A stretch of 64,000 nucleotides of DNA from Rhizocola hellebori (GCF_016862955.1 NZ_BONY01000044.1:20399-84398), one strand, 5' to 3'; positions 1-8,751 are shown, counted from the stretch's first letter. Numbers and translations: made by a program. The notes: generated by a model not told the origin, from the sequence alone.

Positions 1-1
1 C

Positions 2-865
2 GGCCAGCTCACCGATCTCACCGGCTGGGTGCAGCGCAAGGACACCGCCGGGAAGCCGACCGGTGACCTGTCGGCCGCCGGCAACGGGCTGACCATCGAG
101 GCGAATTCGCCGATCGCCGTCGATCTGCGGATCTGGGTCAGGTCCGTACCCGAGCCGATGCCGCTGCTTTCCACCGGCGATGTGCCCGAGGGTTTCGCGG
201 CGGTCGGCTCCACCGTTTCGGTGCAACGCGCCTTGGCCACACCGATGCTGCCGCGCCTGGGCGACAACGGGATCATGCTCGATCTCCGGTACGCCGAACT
301 GTCGATCATGCCGCGCGCCGAGGCGCAGCGATCCGAGGTGTGGCTGTCCGCGGACGCTCCAGAAGACATCCTGCAGCGCATCGGCAGTGCGGGCTTGACC
401 ATCCAGGAGGACATCCGCGAGTCCGACCGCCTCGAGCTGTTCAGCCGCCAGGCACCGGCGCTCGCCCTGGGTTTCCTGCGGCTGGCGGCACTGGCGGCCA
501 TCCTGCTCACCGCGGCCGGCCTCATCGTGGCGGCGATCCTCGACCGGTCGCGAAGGGCCGAGGACCTCTCCGCCCTTCTCCCCCACGGGTTGTCCCGGCG
601 CACGGCACGTGGCAGTGCGGTGCTGGGCAGAGCATTTCTGGTGCTGATTTCGGTGGTGGCCGGTGCGATCGCGACCGCGGCGGCCTGGCTGGTGGCCCGC
701 GAGGTGGTGCCGGTCTACACCACGGCGGTCGCCGCGATCCCGCTGCCGACATGGCCGGATCCCACCGTGGGCAACGGCTATCTGGCCGCGTTTGTGTTTC
801 TTCTGGGTACCTGTTGGGTTGCGGCCCGGGTGGCCAGGCGTGAAGGGGAGGGGACAGTCCAATGA
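2..865 (+). CDS. ABC transporter permease, FtsX-like, C-terminal part (5' truncated by window edge)
   Basis: The reading frame is open to the first bases of the window, so the start lies upstream. The visible 287 residues hold an extracytoplasmic stretch of about 150 residues and then three hydrophobic segments (around residues 155-180, 205-230 and 260-280), which is the C-terminal half of an FtsX/MacB-type permease. The stop overlaps the start of the following ATPase (ATGA), so the two are translationally coupled and probably form one exporter. A GTG at 29 could serve as a start only if the protein were unusually short; the coding pattern continues in front of it. The substrate cannot be read from the sequence. 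Confidence 0.75.
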   Translation, partial: GQLTDLTGWVQRKDTAGKPTGDLSAAGNGLTIEANSPIAVDLRIWVRSVPEPMPLLSTGDVPEGFAAVGSTVSVQRALATPMLPRLGDNGIMLDLRYAELSIMPRAEAQRSEVWLSADAPEDILQRIGSAGLTIQEDIRESDRLELFSRQAPALALGFLRLAALAAILLTAAGLIVAAILDRSRRAEDLSALLPHGLSRRTARGSAVLGRAFLVLISVVAGAIATAAAWLVAREVVPVYTTAVAAIPLPTWPDPTVGNGYLAAFVFLLGTCWVAARVARREGEGTVQ

Positions 866-1695
866 CAGGACTCGCAGTGGTCTGCCGCCGAGTGGTGCAC
901 ATCTATCGCGTCGACGGCAATGATGTGGTCGCTCTGGCGGGTGTCGACCTCGACATCGCCGCCGGAGAGATGGTGGCTCTGGTCGGGCCGTCCGGCTCGG
1001 GCAAGTCCACTCTCATCGGCCTGCTGGCCGGGCTGATGCGCGCCAGCGCGGGACAGGTGCGCATCGGCACGGTGGACATCAGCCGGGTCAGCGACGGCGA
1101 AATGGCCCGCCTGCGCGGAACCGAGCTCGGGGTCGTGTTGCAGGGGGCGCGCCGCAACCTGCTGCCCTATGCGACAGTGCGCAGCAACATCTGGCTGGCC
1201 CAGCGGCGGGCCGCGAAGGTGCGCCCCGGTGACGTGGAGTCCCCCGAGCGCATCCTCGCCCTGCTCGGCCTCACCGGTGCCGGGCACCAGCGGGTCGAAG
1301 ACCTGGCGCCGGGTGCGGCCCAGCGGGCCGCGCTCGCGGTCGCCATGGCCGCCTCACCCGGGTTGCTGCTCGTCGACGAGCCAACCAGCCAGCTCGACCG
1401 GGCGGCCCGCGACGAGGTGCTCGCCGCGCTGGCCGCCATCAACGCCGAACGGGGCACCACCGTCGTCGCGGTCACCCACGACCCCGAGGTGGGCGCCAAG
1501 CTCGGCCGGGTGGTGACGATCCGAGACGGCCGGGTCGGTGCGGAAGGGCGCAACGGCCGCGAATTCGCCGTCATCGCGGGCGATGGCACCGTTCAGCTCC
1601 CACCGGAGCTGCTCGACAGCTATCCGCCCGGCACCCTGCTTGCCGTGGAACACCTCAACGGCAAGGTGATGCTGGTCGCCGACCGCGAAGACTAG
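862..1695 (+). CDS. ABC transporter ATP-binding protein with degenerate signature motif
   Basis: Nucleotide-binding subunit (277 aa) of the exporter encoded with the permease that it overlaps by 4 bp. Walker A GPSGSGKST is at residues 42-50, the Q-loop at about 93, Walker B LLLVDEPT at about 168-175 and the H-loop in VTHD near 206. The signature, normally LSGGQ, reads LAPGAAQ (148-154), so the second Gly pair and the key Ser are lost; this weakens the usual ATP sandwich and suggests either an asymmetric heterodimeric transporter or reduced turnover. A tail of about 50 residues follows the core fold. It most resembles the LolD/MacB class that works with FtsX-like permeases. Family assignment is firm, substrate unknown. 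Confidence 0.88.
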   Translation: MTGLAVVCRRVVHIYRVDGNDVVALAGVDLDIAAGEMVALVGPSGSGKSTLIGLLAGLMRASAGQVRIGTVDISRVSDGEMARLRGTELGVVLQGARRNLLPYATVRSNIWLAQRRAAKVRPGDVESPERILALLGLTGAGHQRVEDLAPGAAQRAALAVAMAASPGLLLVDEPTSQLDRAARDEVLAALAAINAERGTTVVAVTHDPEVGAKLGRVVTIRDGRVGAEGRNGREFAVIAGDGTVQLPPELLDSYPPGTLLAVEHLNGKVMLVADRED

Positions 1696-1703
1696 CTGCC
1701 GGG

Positions 1704-3314
1704 TCAGGGGTAGCCGCGGTAGATGCGGTCGTGGATGGCGAGCTCATCGCGAAGCCGTTTGATTCGGCTCTCGATGGCGGCCGTGTCGGCGTTGTGTATC
1801 AGCTCCACCGACTCGTAGATCTCTGGCAGATCAAGCACTTTCACCGTTTGCAGCACCTTGGCCGCGCTGATGGGGGCCGGTTCTGCCACCCGGTGTCTGC
1901 CCTGATAGGCCTCCACCGTCCAGACACCGTCCCAATAGGACAGTGTCACCACGATGGGCGCCTGCAGCACCCCGGTGACCGCGAGCGGCAGTTTGCGTTG
2001 GGCCAGCAGGCCAAGCGATTCGATCCAGTCCGGCAACGGCGGCGGCGCGTGCCTCTGGTCTGGCCGGGCCGGGTCGAGCGGTGGCGCATCCATCTGCTTC
2101 CACACCCGGTACCCGATAATCGGCGACATGGTGATCGTCAGGAACCCGAGACCCGCCAGGATCAGGCTCCAGTCCAACCCGAAGCCCTGCACGAGCCACG
2201 CGCCCACCAGGCCACCGAGCGGAATGCCGCCGAAGGTCATCGCGCCGGTGAGGCCGAAGACGCGCGGTTGCATAGCGCGTGGAACCCGCTCGAAGAGCAG
2301 CGCGCCGTAGACGGGATTGATGACCGAACCCGCCACACCGGCCAGGAAGGTCACCGCCAGCACCACTCTTATGTCATCGGTGAGCCCCAGCACCAGGAAT
2401 CGTGGTGAGCCGCCGAGCACGTAGCCGAGCACGAAGGTCAGGTACCGCGGAAGGCGCTTGATAAGGCCGATGAATGCCACATTGCCCAGAACTGCGCCCA
2501 GCGCAAGCGAACTGGCGACCCAGCCGAGCGCCACCGGCGAGTTGAACTGATGCATGACCCACAGCGGAACCAGCACCGCACCGCTGGCCTGATTGAACAT
2601 GTTCGTCATGAACATCATGCCGACGATGCGGGAAAGCAGCTTGTCCTCGCGCAGGAAGCTGAACCCCCGAGCGAGCGCGCGCGTATACGGCTCCGGCGCG
2701 GGTTTGGCGTCGGCCTCCTCCACGCTGCGCGGCATCCGCACGAACGCCACGATCATCAAGGCACTCAAGGCGTACGAGATCGCGTTGATCCAAATTGCTC
2801 CGGTCGGCCCGATCCAGGCTATGACCAGGCCGCCAATGGCCGCGCCGACCACGGTGTTGGCCCGTTCGCTTCCGGTGAATACGGCCACCATCCGGGGCAG
2901 CGACGCACCCGCGCCCTCCACGATCGGTTGCACCAGCATGCGTTTGGCTTTGTCGCCGACGCCCTGAACCGAACCCACCAAAGCCGAAAGCACGAGCAAC
3001 AACGTGAAGTCAAACTGCGCGAACATGGCTATCAGGGCGACCAGGACCGCACTGGCGGTGTCATTGTGAATAACCATTTTCCGGACGCCGTAACGCCCGA
3101 CGAGCGGCGAGCCGAGAACCCCGACGATCACGTATGGCAGCGTCTGAGCCAGACCGACCAAGCCCATCTTCACCGGGCTTCCGGTGGTGACCAGCACCAG
3201 CCAGGGAATGGCCAAAAGGGAGATTTTGGAGCCGATGCTGTTGACGGTCATCGCCACCATCAGCCAGACCAGGGCGGGTTTGCCTCCTGTCCGGACGTGG
3301 CGGCCGCGCAGCAT
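1704..3314 (-). CDS. MFS transporter with hydrophilic C-terminal extension
   Basis: A 536-residue membrane protein with about 12 hydrophobic segments between residues 15 and 400, including the loop motif GRYGVRK after TM2 that matches the MFS motif A pattern. It resembles the MFS_3/EntS-like efflux group. The last 125 or so residues are hydrophilic and charged, longer than usual for the group, and end in a likely coiled helix. The ATG at 3314 is preferred over the GTG 12 bp upstream because GGAGG lies five bases before it. It converges on the ABC ATPase gene, leaving 8 bp. Substrate not predictable; the divergent TetR gene may regulate other genes instead. Confidence 0.85.
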   Translation of the reverse strand: MLRGRHVRTGGKPALVWLMVAMTVNSIGSKISLLAIPWLVLVTTGSPVKMGLVGLAQTLPYVIVGVLGSPLVGRYGVRKMVIHNDTASAVLVALIAMFAQFDFTLLLVLSALVGSVQGVGDKAKRMLVQPIVEGAGASLPRMVAVFTGSERANTVVGAAIGGLVIAWIGPTGAIWINAISYALSALMIVAFVRMPRSVEEADAKPAPEPYTRALARGFSFLREDKLLSRIVGMMFMTNMFNQASGAVLVPLWVMHQFNSPVALGWVASSLALGAVLGNVAFIGLIKRLPRYLTFVLGYVLGGSPRFLVLGLTDDIRVVLAVTFLAGVAGSVINPVYGALLFERVPRAMQPRVFGLTGAMTFGGIPLGGLVGAWLVQGFGLDWSLILAGLGFLTITMSPIIGYRVWKQMDAPPLDPARPDQRHAPPPLPDWIESLGLLAQRKLPLAVTGVLQAPIVVTLSYWDGVWTVEAYQGRHRVAEPAPISAAKVLQTVKVLDLPEIYESVELIHNADTAAIESRIKRLRDELAIHDRIYRGYP

Positions 3315-3394
3315 TCCCGCCTCCACTCCCAGCCGATAGCTCGATTGATTTGATCCTATGCGCCAGCGGCGGCCCCGGCACAGTCATACTTCGG

Positions 3395-3961
3395 CTAGGA
3401 CTTGCTTTCCAAGTGATCGAGCAGCTCGGCGGCCACATCGTCCATTGGCCTCAGATCCCGCTGGGCCCGAGCGAGCATCAGCGCCCCTTCCAGAGCGGCA
3501 TAGACAAACGCCGCCAACCGCCGCGCTTTGGCAGGTGTCGCCCCATCGCGCTCGAAGGCGGCGGCCAGCACCCGACGCCAGTCCTCAAACGCGGCGGCCA
3601 CCGCGGCGTGAAGCGCGTCGTCGCCGCCGGCCAGGTCGAGTGCGACCCCCGCCACCGGGCAACCGGCCCGAAAGTCGCTCTTGCGCAAGGCTTCCCGGCT
3701 GACCGCCAGGAACCCGGCGACCGCCTCGATCGCGGTGCCCTCCTGGGTCTTCTGGCGCATCAACGCCGTGGTGCGCTCCGAGTACCACCGCAGGGCCTCG
3801 ATCGCCAGCTCCTCCTTGCCACCGGGAAAATGGTGGTAAATGGAGCCGCGCGGAGCCCCGCTGCGGGCGATGACGTCCTGAAAGGACGTGGCGGCATAAC
3901 CGCGTTCTTGAAACAGCAGCGCTGCCGCCCGAACCATCGAGCGACGAGAATCGTCACGCAC
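3395..3961 (-). CDS. TetR/AcrR family transcriptional regulator (LmrA/YxaF type)
   Basis: A 188-residue repressor. The N-terminal HTH spans residues 5-50 and contains the typical recognition block GAPRGSIYHHFPGGKEEL. The C-terminal half has a conserved GCPV motif as in LmrA/YxaF-like ligand-binding domains. It is transcribed divergently from a GNAT gene. The 48-bp gap holds two similar 18-bp inverted repeats, which are the likely operators for autorepression and for control of the GNAT gene. Ligand unknown. Confidence 0.9.
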   Translation of the reverse strand: MRDDSRRSMVRAAALLFQERGYAATSFQDVIARSGAPRGSIYHHFPGGKEELAIEALRWYSERTTALMRQKTQEGTAIEAVAGFLAVSREALRKSDFRAGCPVAGVALDLAGGDDALHAAVAAAFEDWRRVLAAAFERDGATPAKARRLAAFVYAALEGALMLARAQRDLRPMDDVAAELLDHLESKS

Positions 3962-3976
3962 GTCACTACTCCTTGA

Positions 3977-4025
3977 CTATGACGGTCATCATAGCCCAGG
4001 CTCGTGACTATGACGTTCGACATAG
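3977..4025. promoter_or_regulatory. Paired inverted-repeat operators for the TetR regulator
   Basis: Two 18-bp elements, CTATGACGGTCATCATAG (3977-3994) and CTATGACGTTCGACATAG (4008-4025), share both half sites CTATG/CATAG or CTATGA/TCATAG. Their starts are 31 bp apart, i.e. about three helical turns, so bound dimers would sit on the same face of the DNA. The second element covers the proposed start codon of the GNAT gene. Binding by the adjacent TetR protein is inferred from position. Confidence 0.6.
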
Positions 4026-4567
4026 AGTGGGCTCCCGACGTCGTCATTGGCCGCCGCTACAAGCGTTTGCAGGTAGCGCCCGCCCCGCCCACCATCCGGC
4101 TCGCCGATCCGTCCGACGTGGACGCCATCGTGGCCATGCACGAGCGATGCACCGCGCGCAGCTTGAGCTATCGCTATCTTTCCGGGACCTTCCGGCCGAC
4201 CCCGGCGCAGCTGGCACAGCTGGTTTCCCCTGCACAGGGCTGCAGCCTGGTCGCCGTCGACACCTGCGTCATCGCCGTGGCCAACCTCGTGGGCCAGGGC
4301 TCCTGCGCCGAGGCGGCCATCCTGGTCGAGGACTCGTGGCAAGGCCGCGGCATCGGCACGGCCATGATGCGGCACCTGTTCGATGTCGCACCGCAGCACG
4401 GCATCGACGGCGTCGAGCTGCACCTCGACGCCGGCAACACCCCAGCGCTGCGGCTTATCCGCAAAATGTCCCGTCAGATCGACGGCGAGCCACAGTGGAG
4501 CTTCGACGGCCCGATCATCACGTTCTCGTTCACGACGACGCGACCACGAACTCCACCCGGCGATTGA
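4010..4567 (+). CDS. GNAT family N-acetyltransferase
   Basis: A protein of about 185 residues with a GNAT fold: an N-terminal extension of about 30 residues, then the beta1-alpha1 block TIRLADPSDVDAIVAMH, motif A VEDSWQGRGIGTAMM (acetyl-CoA pyrophosphate loop Q-G-R-G-I-G) and motif B around LHLDAGNTPALRLIRKM. It acetylates an unknown amine. The ATG at 4010 is taken as start; a GTG lies 6 bp upstream, and neither has a clear ribosome site, so the message may be nearly leaderless. The 3' end overlaps the convergent OmpA gene by 38 bp. Position suggests it belongs to the TetR regulon. Confidence 0.82.
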   Translation: MTFDIEWAPDVVIGRRYKRLQVAPAPPTIRLADPSDVDAIVAMHERCTARSLSYRYLSGTFRPTPAQLAQLVSPAQGCSLVAVDTCVIAVANLVGQGSCAEAAILVEDSWQGRGIGTAMMRHLFDVAPQHGIDGVELHLDAGNTPALRLIRKMSRQIDGEPQWSFDGPIITFSFTTTRPRTPPGD

Positions 4568-5525
4568 TGGCGTGATCCTCCGGCGTCGAGCCGAGCACCT
4601 GCAACCGCGTCTCACCGAAGCCGGCCGCGGTCATCCTGTCTGCGCTGATCCCTTGCGCCACAAGGGCATCCAGGACAGCCTGGGCGCGCGCCTGGCTCAG
4701 CACAAGGTTCGACTCGGGCGTGCCATTGCTATCGGTATGTCCCTCGATGCGCACCTTGGCGTTCGGGTTGGCGCGCAGGATTTCCGCCGCTTTGACCACG
4801 GCCGCTTGACCTTCCACGGTCAGGGTGGCGAGGTCGTTCTCAAACGTGATCTTCGGCAGGTCGGTCAGCTCCCGCTGGACCCCCACCGGCGCCTTCACCT
4901 GCAACCTGTCCGTGACCTTGCTCGCCGAAACCGCCTGACCCGCCGCGGCCACGATGGCGTCGCGCACCGCCACCGACTCCACCGTGCCGGTGAGGGTGAT
5001 CTCGCCGTCGCGCAGCAGGATGCTCGCGTCGATCGCCTTGGTGCCCATGGCGTGCACTATCCCCGGCAGCCCGGCCAGCCCGGTGTCGTTCACACCGGGG
5101 TCGACGGTGAGGTTCTCCCCGTTTCCTATGGCAGTCAACGTGTTTTTGATGGTTTGGTCGGGTACGGAGCCTTCGATCGTCACCCGCGCAGAGTCAACCT
5201 TGATCGTGACGGCCGGGGAGCGCGCCGGCTTGGGCGCCTGAACCGCACGGGCCTCAACGACTCTCACCCCTTCCACCGCCGCCACAATGGTCCGCGCCCG
5301 GTCCACCTCGGCCTGCGTCGGGACTAGCAGCGTCCCGTCTCGGCCCACGAAGCTCACCTGCACCCCGGACACACCGGCCTGCTCCAGCGCGGCCGACGAC
5401 CGCTGGGTCAGGTTGTCCTCGATCGCATCACGGTTCGGAAACCCTTGCGCCACACCGATCGCGCTCAGCCCCGCGATCGCGACCACGGCGGCTACCCACG
5501 CCGGACGCCTCGTTGCCGCGCTCAC
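4530..5525 (-). CDS. OmpA-family protein with BON domains (ArfA/OmpATb-like)
   Basis: A 331-residue envelope protein. Residues 8-27 form a single membrane anchor. The middle (about 60-215) contains tandem BON-like modules with the pattern V-x-G-x-V (EGSVPDQ, TGTVESV). The C-terminal 110 residues are an OmpA/MotB peptidoglycan-binding domain with the diagnostic EGHTDSNG...NLVLSQARAQAV and FGE...NRRVE motifs. The architecture anchor-BON-OmpA equals that of mycobacterial OmpATb/ArfA. The next gene overlaps by 4 bp and also has an N-terminal anchor, so the two probably form a small envelope operon (upstream gene 5522-6943). Confidence 0.85.
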   Translation of the reverse strand: MSAATRRPAWVAAVVAIAGLSAIGVAQGFPNRDAIEDNLTQRSSAALEQAGVSGVQVSFVGRDGTLLVPTQAEVDRARTIVAAVEGVRVVEARAVQAPKPARSPAVTIKVDSARVTIEGSVPDQTIKNTLTAIGNGENLTVDPGVNDTGLAGLPGIVHAMGTKAIDASILLRDGEITLTGTVESVAVRDAIVAAAGQAVSASKVTDRLQVKAPVGVQRELTDLPKITFENDLATLTVEGQAAVVKAAEILRANPNAKVRIEGHTDSNGTPESNLVLSQARAQAVLDALVAQGISADRMTAAGFGETRLQVLGSTPEDHAINRRVEFVVASS

Positions 5526-6943
5526 AATCTGCCCTCATCTCGCCCAGCGACCAGACGGCGCGTCAGATCGGCAAACCCTTCCTCGTCACCGTCGGCCAGC
5601 AGCTGTGCCTGCTGCGCCCAGGTCACCAGGCTCGGCGCGAACTTCAGCCCCCGAGACTCGATCGCCCGCCGCAGCGTCCCCTGATCCGCCGCAGCGAGTT
5701 GCTCGTAGGTGCGAATTCCGGCCATAAGCAACGCCCCCGACATCTGCGGCCCGATCCCCTCGATCCGTTCCAGATCGTCGCGCCGCTCCGCAATCTCCGC
5801 AGCCGCTTCCATCTCCCCCGCCAACGCGACCGTCACCTCTCGCTCCGCCGTGTCTGTCTCGTCAACTACCGCAGCAGCCTCCGGCTCAGCCGCCCCCGCG
5901 GCCTCCTCGGGCTCGGCCGCCGGGTCGTTCAGCCCGGCTAACGTTATCGTCTCGTCCTCAGGCGCAGCTTCGCCCTCCTGCTCCAGCGCCGCACTGATCT
6001 CAGCCACGGCCTCCCGCTCGGCGGCGGCCTCCCGCTCTTGCCGCAGCTCACCCTCAGGCTCAAGCTCCGCCTCAGCCAGCGCAGCCCGCTGAGCAGCAGC
6101 TCCCGCCGCCTCCCGCAACTGCTCCGCCGCCACCCCATCCCCAGCAGCCGCCACCACCGGCTCTACCTCCGGCTCCGCCTCAACCACCGGCTCCGCCGCA
6201 GCGACAACCTCCGCCTCAACCTCAGCCGTCGGCTCTGCCTCTGCCTCAGCCTCAGCCTCTGGCTCAACCACCGGCTCCGCCTCTGCCACCGGCTCAGCAG
6301 CAGCCACCGGCTCCAGCTCCGCCTCTGCTTCAGCCACCGGCTCCGCCGCAGCCACCGGCTCCAGCTCCGCCTCTGCTTCAGCCACCGGCTCCGCCGCAGC
6401 GACCGGCTCTGGCTCAACCGCTGCCACCAGCTCCGGCTCCGGCACAACCACCAGCTCTGGCTCTGCTCCAGCCACCGGCTCCGGCTCTGCCTCGGCCACT
6501 GGCTCCGCTGCAGCCACCGGCTCCGGCTCTGCCTCGGCCACTGGCTCCGCTGCAGCCACCGGCTTCGGCTCAACCTCTGCTACCGGCTCCGGGTCGGCCT
6601 CAACCTCAAGCTGCGGCTCTGCTACCGGCTCCGCCTCGGCCACCGGCTCAGCCTCAGCGACCGGCTCTGGCTCAAGCTCTGGCTCAGCTACCGGCTCTGG
6701 GTCGGCTTGAGCCGTGACCGGCTCGGGGTCGGGGGCGGCGAGGAGGGGTGGGTCGGGGGCTTTGTGGGTTTCGGTGGGGGTGTCGTGGGTTGGTGAGGGC
6801 GTGACGTTCGCCATGGCTGCCTGGCTTGACATGGCAGGTTGGGGGCCATCACGTCTGAGGCCCCAGATCAGCCAGCCGACGAGAATGCCCAGCAAGAAGG
6901 CAGCCGCAATGACCAAAAGCGACTGTCCGATAAACCATGCCAC
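5522..6943 (-). CDS. Membrane-anchored acidic-repeat protein with C-terminal helix-hairpin-helix domain
   Basis: The GTG at 6943 is chosen because GGAGG lies 8 bases upstream; longer starts lack a ribosome site. The product (473 aa) opens with one transmembrane helix (residues 3-28, ending WLIWGLRR). It continues with a roughly 190-residue region built of degenerate EPVA/EAEPVA units, very rich in Glu, Ala, Val and Pro, then an Ala/Glu-rich helical stretch, and ends in a helix-hairpin-helix motif (LERIEGIGPQMSGALLMAGI) like the RuvA/NusA-type DNA- or protein-binding fold. The hairpin-ended, anchored layout resembles proteins found beside OmpA/BON genes in actinobacteria. The acidic stalk may span the wall or repel nucleic acid until ligand is bound. 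Function unknown. Confidence 0.75.
   Translation of the reverse strand: MAWFIGQSLLVIAAAFLLGILVGWLIWGLRRDGPQPAMSSQAAMANVTPSPTHDTPTETHKAPDPPLLAAPDPEPVTAQADPEPVAEPELEPEPVAEAEPVAEAEPVAEPQLEVEADPEPVAEVEPKPVAAAEPVAEAEPEPVAAAEPVAEAEPEPVAGAEPELVVVPEPELVAAVEPEPVAAAEPVAEAEAELEPVAAAEPVAEAEAELEPVAAAEPVAEAEPVVEPEAEAEAEAEPTAEVEAEVVAAAEPVVEAEPEVEPVVAAAGDGVAAEQLREAAGAAAQRAALAEAELEPEGELRQEREAAAEREAVAEISAALEQEGEAAPEDETITLAGLNDPAAEPEEAAGAAEPEAAAVVDETDTAEREVTVALAGEMEAAAEIAERRDDLERIEGIGPQMSGALLMAGIRTYEQLAAADQGTLRRAIESRGLKFAPSLVTWAQQAQLLADGDEEGFADLTRRLVAGRDEGRL
6165..6720 (-). repeat. In-gene tandem repeats coding the EPVA/EAEPVA stalk
   Basis: Short degenerate repeats of 18-36 bp recur here on the minus strand, including near-identical copies around 6305-6345, 6350-6390 and 6475-6555. 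They encode the acidic stalk of the HhH protein. Copy number is likely to vary between strains through slippage. Confidence 0.7.
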
Positions 6944-7146
6944 CGCTGCAACCTCCACGTTCCGCCCACAAGCGGCCGAATATCCGGGGGGAGCTTTCCA
7001 CATTCGACGGCTCGATGGCGAGGTCCGATCGCTTGATAAAGCCGGACCCTCGGCGTGATCAAACCGCGAAGCGGCCGGTGAACCCGCCTGGCGATAGTGC
7101 CCCTATGGGATTACGGTGGTCGGGCTTGAGACGGGGAGGACGGATA

Positions 7147-8007
7147 GTGCGGATAAACAGCAGGTATGCGGTTATTGCCGGAATGGTGTTGGTAGTGCTA
7201 GCGGCTGCGGGTGGTGGTGTCCTACTGCTATCCGGCGGAGGCGACCCAGGTGCCGCGGCAAATGCGCAGTTTGTGATTTCTCAGACGCCGTCTCCCTCTC
7301 CGTCTGTTGTTGAGTCGCCGACCTCGGCGCCCACCCAGGCACCGTCGCCGTCGGTTTCGCCCAGCAAATCGGCCAGCCCCAAGCCCAAGCCGAAGCCGAC
7401 CCCCAAGCCCGCGGCAAGCTCGGTGCCGGCTCCGCCTCCGCCGCCGACCAAACCGCCCGGCTGTCAGTCCCATTTGGAGGGCACCAACGCGCCGAGGGCG
7501 GAGGTAGGAGTCGCTCTGGACGCCGCCGCCGCCAAGCGTTTCTGGACCGTGTCCCAGGTCAGCCTTCCGGTCAACCTGATCAAGGCGATCGCCGAGCAGG
7601 AGAGCGGATGGCAGTCCGCCATCGTCTCGTGCGTCGGGGCGGTCGGCGCGATGCAGGTGCTTCCGTCGACCTCCGATTGGATGAACACGAAGTTCGATCC
7701 GGACTACGACCTGCGGACAGTCAGCGGGAATGCGATGCAGGGCAGCAAATTCCTGTAATGGCTCATCAAGTACTTTGCGGACAAATACTTCGACGGCCTG
7801 CAAGGCGATTACGCCCTGCGCGAGGAAGACTGCTCGCAGGATCCCGACCTGGCCGATTACAAGGAATGGTGTCTGCTCAACGCGGTCATCTCCGCTTATA
7901 ACGTGGGCCACGGAACTGTCGACAAATCCGCCACCGATGATGTCCCCGGGTACTACATAAACCATGCCTATATAGAGAGTGTGCGGGCCTTGCGAAGCCG
8001 GTTCTGA
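7147..8007 (+). pseudogene. Lytic transglycosylase (SLT) interrupted by an in-frame TAA
   Basis: The start GTG 7147 has GGAGG seven bases upstream. The product begins with a membrane anchor (about residues 6-30), then a Pro/Ser/Lys-rich linker, then an SLT-type goose-lysozyme fold with the catalytic Glu in IKAIAEQESGW and the SxxGAxGxMQV block (VGAVGAMQV). At 7756-7758 the frame hits TAA. The same frame then goes on without a gap to TGA at 8005-8007 and encodes the expected remainder of the fold, including AVISAYNVGHGTV and PGYYINHAYIESVRAL. So one nonsense substitution (for example from CAA) has truncated the gene. Either it is recent loss of a cell-wall enzyme, or the codon is suppressed or a sequencing error. 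The 5' half might still make an inactive anchored stub. Confidence 0.85.
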
Positions 8008-8079
8008 GCAAGGACGCGACTGTTGCGCAGACGCCTTCCTGACTGCGCGCGGATCACCGTCCGCCTAGCGTGAGGCGGT

Positions 8080-8751
8080 ATGCGTCGCCTTACCCTTGCC
8101 GCCCCGCTGGCCATTGTCTTTCTCCTGGCCACCGGCGCTAGCTGTGACAGCAAGTCGGACAACGCCGGCCCGGCGCCGGAGTTCTCCTCGGTGGCGACGG
8201 CATCCGCCGGAGCTACTGCCTCCACGCCGAAGCCGGCGACCAGCAGCGCGCCTCCAGCCGCTCCGGTGTGGCCCACCCCGGAGACCTGCATCACCTACAA
8301 CCCGGGCAACGTCACCAGTGTCTACGAAGCCGGGTTCTACATGATCAGAGATGGCGGCAAGGAGCTGCTGCGCCTGGCCGGTGGACCCGGTAGCAACATT
8401 GGCCAGCAAGGTGTTGCCCTGGCGAAGAGATACAAGAAGCTGTGCTTCCTGGGCCGCGGCAACACCCGCGAGGAAAGCAACCAATACATCTTCGAATACT
8501 GGCGTGACTCTTCGGGCAACAATCCGTCGATCCCCGACGAGAACTGCGGCAACTACGACAAGAACAACCTGACCGTGGAGAACATGGGCGGCAACGACGG
8601 CTGGCGGGTCCTGGACCACAACAACCCGTTGCAGCTTTTCAACAACGAGTCCGATGCCCGCAACGGCAAGCTGGTGCTGGCGAAGTACAGCAAGATTTGC
8701 CGGATCGGCGACCCCGACGACAACGGCGTCGTGGTCACCTACTTCCCGTGA
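8080..8751 (+). CDS. Secreted lipoprotein with duplicated Cys-containing domain
   Basis: A 223-residue protein with a lipoprotein signal peptide (basic start, hydrophobic core, lipobox-like LATGASC with Cys about 22), a Ser/Thr/Pro/Ala linker to residue 65, and two related modules of about 75 residues. Both modules open with a Cys and a Y-[ND]-x2-N-[VL]-T strand (CITYNPGNVT; CGNYDKNNLT) and close with K-[KS]-[LI]-C (RYKKLCFLG; KYSKICRIG), which points to an internal duplication with one disulfide per module. I do not recognise a named family. It probably sits on the outer face of the membrane. It converges on the sigma-factor gene, overlapping it by 17 bp. Confidence 0.7.
   Translation: MRRLTLAAPLAIVFLLATGASCDSKSDNAGPAPEFSSVATASAGATASTPKPATSSAPPAAPVWPTPETCITYNPGNVTSVYEAGFYMIRDGGKELLRLAGGPGSNIGQQGVALAKRYKKLCFLGRGNTREESNQYIFEYWRDSSGNNPSIPDENCGNYDKNNLTVENMGGNDGWRVLDHNNPLQLFNNESDARNGKLVLAKYSKICRIGDPDDNGVVVTYFP

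Noticed and set aside
3368..3394. Possible terminator between the MFS and TetR genes
   Set aside because: No stable stem or U-run could be found.
6165..6720. Plus-strand ORF of 252 aa rich in Leu/Arg/Ser
   Set aside because: It is the antisense shadow of the EPVA repeat gene; the minus frame has the ribosome site, the anchor and the HhH domain.
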